A stretch of DNA of 18,277 nt from Spirochaetota bacterium (GTDB taxonomy: Bacteria > Spirochaetota > UBA4802 > UB4802), in the NCBI GenBank assembly GCA_029548025.1, contig JAKPOE010000412.1:1-18277 (forward strand). Direction: 5' to 3'. A model generated the notes under the pieces. It worked only from the letters and a program-made list of their open reading frames with translations, made no database searches and was not told the DNA's origin. Positions 5,516 to 14,291 of this stretch are shown piece by piece. Position 1 is the first letter of the stretch; every line of letters starts with the position of its first letter. Both the position numbers and the translations under genes were made by a program.

Positions 5516-8500
5516 ATGAGTAACATGCAACAGTACGATAATTTTATCAATCATTATGCAATACAGAAAACACTACGGTTTGAACTGCAACCAATAGGAA
5601 AAACACGGGAGCATATTCAAAAAAACGGGATTATTGAGCATGATGAAGCGCTTGAGCAAAAGTATCAGATTGTTAAAAAGATTATTGATCGTTTTCACAG
5701 GAAACACATTGATGAAGCACTTTCTTTAGCAGATTTTTCAAAGGATACTGCTATGTTAAAGCGATTTGAGGAATTATATTGGAAAAAGAACAAAAATGAA
5801 AATGAAAAAAATGAATTTGTAAAAATACAATCTGATTTGCGCAAAAGGGTTGTTTCTTTTTTAGAAGGTAAAGTAGAAGGTGATGCAAGGTTTGCAAAGG
5901 TACAGCAACGGTACGGTATACTATTTGATGCAAAAATATTTAAAGACAAAGAATTTATATCAACAGCCTGTGATGATATTGAAAAAGATGCTATAGAAGC
6001 TTTTAAACGATTTGCTACCTATTTTACAGGTTTCCATGAAAATCGTAAAAACATGTATTCCGCTGATGAAGAATCTACTGCCATTGCCTATAGAGTAATC
6101 AATGAAAACCTTCCGCGTTTTTTAGAAAATAAAGCAAGGTTTGAAAAGATACAACACACAGTTGATAGTAAAACGCTTAACGAGATAGCAACAGAACTTA
6201 AACCAGTATTGGAAAAGAATAAGCTTGAAACCATATTTACGCTGAACTATTTTCAAAATACACTATCGCAGGCTGGAATTACCTATTATAACACCATCCT
6301 TGGTGGTAAAACTAAAGAAAATGGCGAAAAGGTTCAGGGCTTAAATGAAATTATAAATCTTTTTAATCAGAAAAATAAGGATACTATGCTGCCATTATTA
6401 AAACCACTGTATAAGCAAATTTTAAGTGAAGAGTATTCCACATCATTTACCATTTCTGCTTTTGAAAAAGATAATGATGTTTTGCAGGCAATAGGTTCTT
6501 TTTGTAATGATTGTATTTTTTATGCAAAAAATAATGTCAATGGCAAGGCATACAACCTTTTGCAAACGGTACAGGCATTTTGTAACAGTATTGATACCTA
6601 TAACGATAACAGGCTTGATGGTTTGCATATAGAAAGAAAAAACCTTGCTACCCTTTCACATCAGGTGTATGGCGAATGGAATATACTGCGGGATGCATTA
6701 CAGATACACTATGAAGCGTATGAACAAAAGGATAATGGCAATAATAATAACTATCTGGAAAGCAAAACCTTTTCGTGGAAAGCATTAAAAGATGCATTAA
6801 CAACATATAAATCACTGGTGGAGGAAGCACAGGATATTGATGAAAATGGATTTATAGCTTACTTCAAGGACATGAAATTTAAAGAAGAAATTGATGGTAA
6901 AACAACCAGTATTGATTTAATTGAAAATATACAAACCCGGTATAAAAGTATTGAAACCATATTGCAGGAAGACCGCAACAACAAAAACAATCTTCATCAG
7001 GAAAAGGAAAAGGTAGCTACAATAAAGGGCTTTCTTGATTCGGTAAAATACCTGCAATGGTTTTTAAACCTTATGTATATAGCAAGCCCTGTTGATGATA
7101 AAGATTATGATTTTTACAATGAGCTTGAGATGTACCATGACACATTGTTACCACTTACTACACTGTATAATAAAGTACGCAACTATATGACACGCAAACC
7201 ATATTCCGTTGAAAAGTTTAAATTGACCTTTGAAAAATCAACTCTTCTTGATGGATGGGATAAAAACAAGGAACGAGCCAATCTTGGTGTTATACTAAGG
7301 AAGGGTAATAATTATTATCTTGGCATTATGAACAAAAAATACAATGATATATTTGATAGTATCCCCGGACTTACTACCACTGACTATTGTGAAAAGATGA
7401 ACTATAAATTGCTGCCTGGCCCCAATAAAATGTTGCCTAAAGTATTTTTTTCAAAAAAAGGTGTACAGTTTTACAAACCTTCACAGGAAATCATCCGTTT
7501 GTATAATAATAAGGAATTTAAAAAGGGAGATACCTTTAATAAAAATAGTTTGCACAAACTTATTAATTTTTATAAAGAATCCATTGCAAAAACTGAAGAT
7601 TGGAGTGTATTCCAGTTTAAATTTAAAAACACAAACGATTATGCCGATATAAGCCAGTTTTATAAAGATGTTGAAAGACAGGGCTATAAAATTAGTTTTG
7701 ATAAGATTGATTGGGAATATATACTATTGCTGGTAGATGAAGGAAAATTATTTCTTTTCAAGATTTACAATAAGGACTTTTCACCCTATAGCAAGGGTAA
7801 GCCTAACCTGCATACCATTTACTGGAAAAATATTTTTTCCCATGATAATTTAAACAATGTTGTGTATAAGCTTAATGGTGAAGCCGAAGTTTTTTACCGG
7901 AAGAAATCCATAGAGTATCCAGAAGAAATACTACAAAAAGGTCATCATGTCAATGAGTTAAAGGATAAATTTAAGTACCCTATTATTAAAGATAAACGCT
8001 ATGCCGAAGACAAATTTCTTTTCCACGTTCCCATTACCATGAACTTTTTATCAAAAGGGGAACCTAATATAAATCAAAGGGTTCAGCAATATATTGCATC
8101 TACTAGTGAAGATTATCATATTATTGGTATTGACCGGGGTGAAAGAAATTTACTGTATCTGTCGCTCATAGATGCAACAGGCAAAATAATAAAACAACTA
8201 TCGCTCAATACCATTAAAAATGAAAATTTTAACACAACAATAGATTACCATGCAAAATTAGATGAAAAAGAAAAGAAAAGAGAAGAAGCAAGAAAAAATT
8301 GGGATGTCATAGAAAATATTAAAGAGCTTAAAGAAGGATACCTGTCACAGGTTGTTCATCAGATTGCAAAACTTATGGTTGAATATAAAGCAATCCTGGT
8401 GATGGAGGATTTGAATACCGGTTTTAAGCGTGGAAGGTTTAAAGTGGAAAAACAGGTATATCAAAAATTTGAAAAAATGATGATAGATAAATTAAATTAC

Positions 8501-9367
8501 CTTGTGTTGAAGGACAGGCAGGCTACACAGCCAGGTGGAAGCTTAAAAGCATATCAACTTGCATCGTCATTGGAATCGTTTAAAAAACTTGGTAAACAGT
8601 GTGGCATGATTTTTTATGTTCCTGCAGTGTATACAAGCAAGATTGATCCAACAACTGGTTTTTACAACTTTTTAAGGGTAGATGTTTCAACATTGAACAG
8701 CGCGCACAGTTTTTTTAACAGGTTTAATGCAATTGTTTATAATAATGAGCAGGATTATTTTGAATTTCATTGCACCTACAAAAATTTTGTTTCTGAACCG
8801 TCATTGCAAAAAAATGTAAAAAGCAGCAAAATGCACGAGTATAACAATTTAAAAGATACTACATGGGTACTATGCTCTACTCATCATGAGCGCTATAAAA
8901 AGTTTAAAAATAAAAGCGGTTATTTTGAGTATAAACCAGTTAATGTAACCCAAAGCTTAAAGCAGCTTTTTGACGAGGCTGGTATTGATTATCAAGCAGG
9001 GGCTGACTTAAAGGAAGCGATAGTAACCGGTAAAAATACTAAACTATTAAAGGGTCTGGGCGAGCAGTTGAACATACTATTAGCCATGCGATATAACAAT
9101 GGTAAACATGGGAATGAAGAAAAAGATTATATTGTTTCTCCAGTAAAAAATAATTATGGAAAATTTTTCTGCACGCTTGATGGTGATGCATCATTACCTG
9201 TTGACGCCGATGCCAATGGTGCGTATGCCATAGCATTGAAAGGGCTTATGCTTGTTGAAAGGATGAAAAGCAATAAAGATATAAAAGGGAGGATAGATTA
9301 TTTTATTTCAAATAATGAGTGGTTTAACTATTTAATTGCAAAGAACACATTAAATAAATCAAAATAA
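5516..9367 (+). CDS. cas12a: Cas12a (Cpf1), type V-A CRISPR effector nuclease
   Basis: The 1283-residue protein has the normal Cas12a length. It processes its own pre-crRNA and cuts DNA next to a T-rich PAM with one RuvC site. The N-terminus (YAIQKTLRFELQPIGKT) is the usual WED-I opening, followed by helical REC lobes. GPNKMLPKVFF (635-645) is the PAM-interacting loop; K642 and K638 are conserved. K825 in IIKDKR matches FnCas12a K869 of the RNA-processing site, and HH810-811 with K816/K818 are candidates for its other residues. RuvC acids are D873 (GIDRGERN), E964 (VMEDLN) and D1232 (DADANGAY); R1192 (LAMRYNN) is the Nuc arginine. All catalytic residues are present. GGAGGA 6 bases upstream decides the ATG at 5516. 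cas4 starts 18 bases after the stop. Confidence 0.98.
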   Translation: MSNMQQYDNFINHYAIQKTLRFELQPIGKTREHIQKNGIIEHDEALEQKYQIVKKIIDRFHRKHIDEALSLADFSKDTAMLKRFEELYWKKNKNENEKNEFVKIQSDLRKRVVSFLEGKVEGDARFAKVQQRYGILFDAKIFKDKEFISTACDDIEKDAIEAFKRFATYFTGFHENRKNMYSADEESTAIAYRVINENLPRFLENKARFEKIQHTVDSKTLNEIATELKPVLEKNKLETIFTLNYFQNTLSQAGITYYNTILGGKTKENGEKVQGLNEIINLFNQKNKDTMLPLLKPLYKQILSEEYSTSFTISAFEKDNDVLQAIGSFCNDCIFYAKNNVNGKAYNLLQTVQAFCNSIDTYNDNRLDGLHIERKNLATLSHQVYGEWNILRDALQIHYEAYEQKDNGNNNNYLESKTFSWKALKDALTTYKSLVEEAQDIDENGFIAYFKDMKFKEEIDGKTTSIDLIENIQTRYKSIETILQEDRNNKNNLHQEKEKVATIKGFLDSVKYLQWFLNLMYIASPVDDKDYDFYNELEMYHDTLLPLTTLYNKVRNYMTRKPYSVEKFKLTFEKSTLLDGWDKNKERANLGVILRKGNNYYLGIMNKKYNDIFDSIPGLTTTDYCEKMNYKLLPGPNKMLPKVFFSKKGVQFYKPSQEIIRLYNNKEFKKGDTFNKNSLHKLINFYKESIAKTEDWSVFQFKFKNTNDYADISQFYKDVERQGYKISFDKIDWEYILLLVDEGKLFLFKIYNKDFSPYSKGKPNLHTIYWKNIFSHDNLNNVVYKLNGEAEVFYRKKSIEYPEEILQKGHHVNELKDKFKYPIIKDKRYAEDKFLFHVPITMNFLSKGEPNINQRVQQYIASTSEDYHIIGIDRGERNLLYLSLIDATGKIIKQLSLNTIKNENFNTTIDYHAKLDEKEKKREEARKNWDVIENIKELKEGYLSQVVHQIAKLMVEYKAILVMEDLNTGFKRGRFKVEKQVYQKFEKMMIDKLNYLVLKDRQATQPGGSLKAYQLASSLESFKKLGKQCGMIFYVPAVYTSKIDPTTGFYNFLRVDVSTLNSAHSFFNRFNAIVYNNEQDYFEFHCTYKNFVSEPSLQKNVKSSKMHEYNNLKDTTWVLCSTHHERYKKFKNKSGYFEYKPVNVTQSLKQLFDEAGIDYQAGADLKEAIVTGKNTKLLKGLGEQLNILLAMRYNNGKHGNEEKDYIVSPVKNNYGKFFCTLDGDASLPVDADANGAYAIALKGLMLVERMKSNKDIKGRIDYFISNNEWFNYLIAKNTLNKSK

Positions 9368-9385
9368 TTAATCGAAAATGAATAT

Positions 9386-9946
9386 ATGGAACCATATATT
9401 CCCATTTCGATGCTGAATGATTTCATATTCTGCCCACGCTCCATATACTTTCATCAGGTTCATGGTGGCATGGAGCAGGATATGTATCATACTGAGGTTC
9501 AAATTGAAGGGAAAGCAGCCCACCAATCCATAGAAAAAAAATATTATTCTACACAAAAAGATGTACTCATTGGCATTGATGTATATTCTGAAAAATATAA
9601 TGTAGCAGGCAAAATAGATATATTTGATGTAAAAGCTTGTAAACTTGTTGAACGAAAAAATAAAGTGGTAACAATTTATGATGGTTATGTTTTTCAGGTA
9701 TATGCACAAACATTTGCATTACGCGAAATGGGCTATGAGGTAAAAAAGATTGTAATTCATGATAAAACGCACAATAAAAATTATCCCATACCATTGCCCG
9801 AAGATGATGATGCAATGCTCAACAAATTTGAAAAGCTTATAGATGATGTAAATTCCTTTGACTTACATGATACCGGATTTAACGCAAACATTGAAAAATG
9901 TAAACGCTGTATATATTCTCATTTATGTGATTACTGCTTATGTTAA
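9386..9946 (+). CDS. cas4: Cas4 nuclease of the adaptation module
   Basis: The 186-residue product is a Cas4 of usual size: a RecB-like nuclease with an iron-sulfur cluster that trims prespacers and selects those with a correct PAM before integration. C16 in FCPRSIYFH is the first cluster ligand, and C172, C175 and C181 near the end complete it; C184 and C186 are extra. The nuclease site is H46 (GKAAHQSIE), D78 (GKIDIFD), E89 and K91 (VERKNK), with Q104 in the following helix (QVYAQTFAL). The start ATG at 9386 has no clear ribosome site and probably depends on translation of cas12a, 18 bases upstream. The last 7 bases overlap the start of cas1, so the two proteins are translationally coupled. 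Confidence 0.95.
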   Translation: MEPYIPISMLNDFIFCPRSIYFHQVHGGMEQDMYHTEVQIEGKAAHQSIEKKYYSTQKDVLIGIDVYSEKYNVAGKIDIFDVKACKLVERKNKVVTIYDGYVFQVYAQTFALREMGYEVKKIVIHDKTHNKNYPIPLPEDDDAMLNKFEKLIDDVNSFDLHDTGFNANIEKCKRCIYSHLCDYCLC

Positions 9947-10905
9947 GTTTACCAGATTTTGAAGAAAAAAGTATTATTGTATGCTTTACAACAGAAGGGC
10001 AAACGGTTTCATTTAAAAATGATAATGTGGTTATAAAGGATAAAAAAGGGAAAACCATTTTGCAGCACTCGTGCTATAGACTGTTTTCGCTATGGATTGT
10101 TGGGCATACAACTATTACATCTGGTATTCTTCAGCGCAGTAAAAAATTTGGGTTTTCAATCTATTTGTTTTCATATAGTTTTAAAATTACCGGTGTGTGG
10201 AATTCGTGTGCGGAAGGTAATTTTTTACTACGCGAAAAACAATACAGTTATAATAATCTGGATATTGCATGGCACATAGTAACAAATAAAATAAAAAACC
10301 AGATAGCATTATTAAAAAGTATACGCGATAAAGAAGAAGAACAAAAAAGCTCCATTGCCAATTTAGATGTGTATTTACACCATACAGTAGAGCCATTAGA
10401 TTTAAAAATGATTTTGGGGATTGAAGGCATTACCACTAAATTATTTTTTAAGGAGTGGTTTACCAATATTGCATGGAATGGAAGAAAACCGCGTACCAAA
10501 ATTGATACAACAAATACACTGTTAGATATTGGCTACACATTTTTGTTTAATATCATGGATGCAATGCTCAACCTCTATGGCTTTGATGTTTATAGAGGTG
10601 TATATCACAGAAATTTTTATCAACGAAAATCACTGGTATGTGACATGGTAGAGCCATTTAGATGTATTATCGATAAAAAAATTAAAAATGCGTATAACCT
10701 GGGACAAATCAAAGCTGCTGATTTTACTGAAAGCAGGGGGCAATATTTTTTAAACCATGATAAAAACAAAGAATATACCGGCTGGCTATTACAGGAGATC
10801 ATGAAGTATAAAAAGGATATGTTTGTGTATGTTCAAAAATACTATAGAGCTTTTATGAAAGAAAAGCCAATAAAGGATTATCCTGAATTTTTGATAAAGG
10901 AATAA
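9940..10905 (+). CDS. cas1: Cas1 integrase
   Basis: The 321-residue product is the integrase that, with Cas2, inserts new spacers at the leader end of the array. It has the N-terminal beta domain (about 1-85) and the C-terminal helical catalytic domain. Metal-binding residues are E162 (GIEGITTKLFF), H223 (GVYHRNFYQRKSL) and D235/E238 (CDMVEPFR), the standard E-H-D/E set. The segment from about residue 186 to 222 has the conserved NTLLDIGYTFLFNI helix. The gene begins inside cas4 (7-base overlap) and its stop lies 7 bases before the start of cas2. Length and motifs are typical for a type V-A Cas1, with no sign of truncation. Confidence 0.97.
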   Translation: MLSLPDFEEKSIIVCFTTEGQTVSFKNDNVVIKDKKGKTILQHSCYRLFSLWIVGHTTITSGILQRSKKFGFSIYLFSYSFKITGVWNSCAEGNFLLREKQYSYNNLDIAWHIVTNKIKNQIALLKSIRDKEEEQKSSIANLDVYLHHTVEPLDLKMILGIEGITTKLFFKEWFTNIAWNGRKPRTKIDTTNTLLDIGYTFLFNIMDAMLNLYGFDVYRGVYHRNFYQRKSLVCDMVEPFRCIIDKKIKNAYNLGQIKAADFTESRGQYFLNHDKNKEYTGWLLQEIMKYKKDMFVYVQKYYRAFMKEKPIKDYPEFLIKE

Positions 10906-10912
10906 AATAACA

Positions 10913-11185
10913 ATGCTACTTGTTTCGTATGACATAAGCAATACAAAGTTGCGAACTAAATTTTCAAAGTTTTTGGAAAAATATGGGGAAAGGATACAGT
11001 ACTCAGTTTTTGAAATAAAAAACAGTGAACGCGTGCTAAAAAATATTGAAACCGAGATTAAGCAGTATTTTGAAAAAAAATTTACGCAAAGCGATAGTAT
11101 TTTGATATTTCATCTCAGCGAAAAATGTACCATAACCAGGTATGGATATGCAAAAAACAGGGAAAGCGACATACTCATTGTATGA
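10913..11185 (+). CDS. cas2: Cas2
   Basis: The 90-residue protein has the ferredoxin-like fold of Cas2: beta strand MLLVSYDIS with the conserved D7, an alpha helix (about 11-23), the second strand with IQYSVFEIK, a second helix and the strand SILIFHLS. It is the structural bridge between Cas1 dimers in the integration complex. AAGGA, about 11 bases before the ATG and inside the end of cas1, may serve as ribosome site. It is the last cas gene; the array leader begins right after its stop. Confidence 0.95.
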   Translation: MLLVSYDISNTKLRTKFSKFLEKYGERIQYSVFEIKNSERVLKNIETEIKQYFEKKFTQSDSILIFHLSEKCTITRYGYAKNRESDILIV

Positions 11186-11340
11186 TTGCAAACCCCCGTC
11201 TTAATGGAATAATTGCTCATGAAGCGATAATTTTTGATATAAAAGTTGTAAAAATCAGCTCATTTTGTGCACAAAGTACACAATTTTTACCCCAAAAAGG
11301 CTTGTAATGATAAAATAGTTGACAAAAGAGCAAATTACCT
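11186..11340 (+). promoter_or_regulatory. CRISPR leader with array promoter
   Basis: The 155-nt AT-rich leader has a 12-bp palindrome TTTGTGCACAAA (11264-11275) and a perfect -35 box TTGACA (11319-11324). A 17-bp spacer from there ends at TCTAAA (11342-11347), which lies inside the first repeat, so transcription would start at about 11354, just upstream of the crRNA hairpin. No other good -10 box is seen downstream of the -35. Confidence 0.6.
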
Positions 11341-12165
11341 GTCTAAAGGTATTATAAAATTTCTACTATTGTAGATTAGAGAAGGAGATAATAGAGAACA
11401 ATAGTGTCTAAAGGTATTATAAAATTTCTACTATTGTAGATATGTTAATAATAATTCAGTTGCTTCATGTCTAAAGGTATTATAAAATTTCTACTATTGT
11501 AGATGTTTGTGATTAAGTGGTTAACTAAAGAGGTCTAAAGGTATTATAAAATTTCTACTATTGTAGATATATTGACGAAGTATATTATTTTTGTAAAGTC
11601 TAAAGGTATTATAAAATTTCTACTATTGTAGATATAGTAAACTCTTTCCTTTCTTGGAAGTCTAAAGGTATTATAAAATTTCTACTATTGTAGATCTATA
11701 ACTCCTTCTTCATTTCCTAATCGGTCTAAAGGTATTATAAAATTTCTACTATTGTAGATTGAAAAACTTAAGCTTGAAGAAAGGATGTCTAAAGGTATTA
11801 TAAAATTTCTACTATTGTAGATTGATATCTTCAGAACTTTCCAATATCGGTCTAAAGGTATTATAAAATTTCTACTATTGTAGATATACCTGCTGTAGCA
11901 GATCCTTCTTCAAGTCTAAAGGTATTATAAAATTTCTACTATTGTAGATTGAAATATAAGCATCATATAATTTCCAGGTCTAAAGGTATTATAAAATTTC
12001 TACTATTGTAGATTTTCGATTTCCAGATTTTCGATTTTTGGTCTAAAGGTATTATAAAATTTCTACTATTGTAGATATTAAATGCTTGACATTTTCATTA
12101 TAGTCTAAAGGTATTATAAAATTTCTACTATTGTAGATCATAATTTTCTTGTTGTTTGCAACAAC

Positions 12166-12295
12166 GTCTAAAGGTATTATAAAATTTCTACTATTGTAGA
12201 TATCGCAGTGTGCACAGTACAGCATTGTGGGTCTAAAGGTATTATAAAATTTCTACTATTGTAGATATCGCAGTGTGCACAGTACAGCATTGTGG
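12166..12295 (+). repeat. Duplicated repeat-spacer unit (spacers 14 and 15)
   Basis: The 65-nt unit at 12166-12230 is repeated exactly at 12231-12295. The 29-nt spacer contains the palindromic core TGTGCACA. This is most simply a recombination or slippage duplication inside the array. Confidence 0.97.
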
Positions 12296-12928
12296 GTCTA
12301 AAGGTATTATAAAATTTCTACTATTGTAGATTATAATTTCGTTTAGCGTAATATCAAAGGTCTAAAGGTATTATAAAATTTCTACTATTGTAGATTTCAT
12401 CGTGACATGATACGAGATGAGGTCTAAAGGTATTATAAAATTTCTACTATTGTAGATCGCGTATTACAAAGTCATACCAGCATAAGGTCTAAAGGTATTA
12501 TAAAATTTCTACTATTGTAGATTAGATGCTCATGGGAAGTTACTACCCGTCTAAAGGTATTATAAAATTTCTACTATTGTAGATTTAGATTATTTTTGTG
12601 GTTAATAATTGTCTAAAGGTATTATAAAATTTCTACTATTGTAGATAATAATCATTTTGTTTTTTAGCATTTTGTCTAAAGGTATTATAAAATTTCTACT
12701 ATTGTAGATATGTCAGGTTTACGTATCATACAAAACGTCTAAAGGTATTATAAAATTTCTACTATTGTAGATCTGTATCGTATCAATTGCCATCATACAA
12801 AGTCTAAAGGTATTATAAAATTTCTACTATTGTAGATAAGATGTTTGGGATTGTCAAAAATAATGTCTAAAGGTATTATAAAATTTCTACTATTGTAGAT
12901 TATCAACTAATTCTCTATTCCATTTTAA

Positions 12929-12958
12929 GTCTAAAGGTATTATAAAATTTCTACTATT
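12929..12958 (+). repeat. Truncated terminal CRISPR repeat
   Basis: The last repeat keeps its first 30 bases and loses the final GTAGAT, so the 3' arm of the crRNA stem is absent. It marks the leader-distal (oldest) end of the array and cannot serve as a Cas12a handle. Confidence 0.95.
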
Positions 12959-13160
12959 TGCTAATTTTGGCATCAGCAAAATTCAATTCTATTTCCAGTC
13001 ATTGATTGAATGTATACTTATTCATGATAATTTTTCATCAAATCACTATGAGTGTGCTAAAAATATAGAAACAATTGCTATCACTATTAAGCCAATATTC
13101 TTTGCAATGATATGAAAATCATAGCATAATGGTGGGAATAAAGTGTAATCTTTTTACAAT
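12959..13160. other. Non-coding stretch after the array
   Basis: No gene is seen. The first bases include a small inverted repeat, TTTGCT (12958-12963) with AGCAAA (12976-12981). There is no T-run after it, so I cannot point to a terminator for the array. Array and downstream gene converge. Confidence 0.4.
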
Positions 13161-13475
13161 CTACTTATAATACAGTTTATAAGCACTATCACGTACATGC
13201 ATGGGCAGCTTTTCCAGCGGATATGCACCCTTTACAATCTCTGCAATGTGCCAGTACCATTCTTCGTGATTTTCTACGTACATATATTCTTCATTCACCC
13301 ATTCCGCAAAGAATGCACCATTTGTAATATAGCGTATATCCTGCTCCTTTACTATATCGGTGTTTTCTAAATCATCACGTATCATAGGCCATTGCCTTAT
13401 ATAACCTGGTTCATGGTCACCATCAGGGTCCTCTACATTATCCATTATGTTAATTAAATATTCTAAATCAGTCAT
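13161..13475 (-). CDS. Small acidic hypothetical protein
   Basis: I do not recognise this protein. From ATG 13475 it has 104 residues; a GTG at 13487 would add four. No clear ribosome site decides between them. It is acidic and rich in Trp, Tyr, Asp and Glu, for example WVNEEYMYVENHEEWYWHI in the middle, with no membrane helix or signal peptide. Its size and aromatic-acidic composition are compatible with a small globular adaptor, an immunity protein or an uncharacterised enzyme subunit; I do not choose. It is on the minus strand next to the P-loop kinase gene, with 125 bases between them, and may share its transcript. Confidence 0.55.
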   Translation of the reverse strand: MTDLEYLINIMDNVEDPDGDHEPGYIRQWPMIRDDLENTDIVKEQDIRYITNGAFFAEWVNEEYMYVENHEEWYWHIAEIVKGAYPLEKLPMHVRDSAYKLYYK

Positions 13476-13600
13476 AAAATTTTTCACTACCGTGCAGTAT
13501 TAACAAAAGAGCTACCTGTTTCCATGAAAAGATATTTTTATACATCAAACAATAAAGATTTACATCTAACATTTAACAGCTAACATTTCAGAGTATCTTG

Positions 13601-14134
13601 TTATCCATTGGATGATAATGAAAAATCATTGATTATTAAAACGTCGTTATACCCTTCCAATTTTGTTGGCAGTTCCTTTCTGCTGTGCAGTTGTCGGATG
13701 ACATTTTCAGGAATTGCTGTATTCAAACGCTTGCTCTGTGCAATACATACATCAAGAGGAGTGTCTAAAAATATTGCTCCGATGGTCTTTTTAGTTTCTT
13801 TTGCTATGTTTACAAAACGCTGACGGGATTTCTTTGTCATAAAGGTGTTGATGATAAGTACATTGCGTTTAATCTGCAAAAAATGTTCTACAACCTTTCT
13901 TTCTACATGTTTTGCCAGCACATCATCTTCTTCATTAAATTTTTCAGCCTCCCAGCTTTCACCAAAATGAGTCATCTCGTACATTAGCTTGCGCAGCTCA
14001 AGGCGTGACACGCGGTATAGCCCCGAACCCTTAAAATAGGTGCTGGCAAATTCAGTTTTACCTGCACCATAAAGCCCGCATAATAAAACAATGTTGTATG
14101 TCTTAAATTTTTCTAACGATTCATAATATTTCAT
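13601..14134 (-). CDS. P-loop kinase, polynucleotide kinase/zeta-like (AAA_33 type)
   Basis: The 177-residue protein has one P-loop nucleotide-binding domain. The Walker A motif is GLYGAGKT (20-27) after a hydrophobic strand (NIVLLCG). NVLIINTF (91-98) is a second strand. IFLDTPLDVCIAQSKR (121-136) followed by IPENVIRQLHSR (141-152) and EGYNDVLII fits the lid and C-terminal pattern of polynucleotide-kinase-like phosphotransferases that transfer the ATP gamma phosphate to a nucleic acid, a small molecule or a sugar nucleotide. The natural substrate cannot be told from the sequence. GGGGT, 8 bases before the ATG at 14134, may be the ribosome site. It stands alone, with no phosphatase or ligase partner; a role in nucleic-acid repair or in phage defence is only a guess. 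Confidence 0.75.
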   Translation of the reverse strand: MKYYESLEKFKTYNIVLLCGLYGAGKTEFASTYFKGSGLYRVSRLELRKLMYEMTHFGESWEAEKFNEEDDVLAKHVERKVVEHFLQIKRNVLIINTFMTKKSRQRFVNIAKETKKTIGAIFLDTPLDVCIAQSKRLNTAIPENVIRQLHSRKELPTKLEGYNDVLIINDFSLSSNG

Positions 14135-14291
14135 TTATAATACCCCTGTTTATTGTTTACAGTAATGGTGGTGCGATAGCTCAATGCAATCATCAACTTG
14201 TGAATAAATCAATCACAATTTGCTATCATATAAGCAGCTATTATACGGTAACACTATAATCAGTATCGGTTATATGATGCTTATAATTAAA

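Larger units (their letters stand above)
11341..12958 (+). CRISPR. Type V-A CRISPR array, 26 repeats and 25 spacers
   Basis: Twenty-five identical 36-nt repeats and one 30-nt truncated terminal repeat (12929-12958) separate 25 spacers of 26-29 nt. The repeat ends with AATTTCTACTATTGTAGAT, the Cas12a crRNA handle: stem TCTAC/GTAGA with a TATT loop. It reads in the same direction as the cas genes, with the leader next to cas2. Repeats begin at 11341, 11406, 11469, 11533, 11598, 11660, 11724, 11787, 11850, 11914, 11978, 12041, 12103, 12166, 12231, 12296, 12360, 12422, 12487, 12549, 12611, 12674, 12737, 12802, 12865 and 12929. Spacers 14 and 15 are identical. All complete repeats show no base change, which suggests an active and recently growing array. 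Confidence 0.99.

Noticed and set aside
9368..9709. Antisense frame of 113 codons opposite cas4.
   Set aside because: Shadow of cas4 caused by AT-rich codons; hydrophobic low-complexity product, no ribosome site.
11267..11282. The leader shares TGTGCACA followed by GTACA with spacers 14 and 15.
   Set aside because: The two match only with a 2-nt gap and for about 13 bases; it is not a protospacer.
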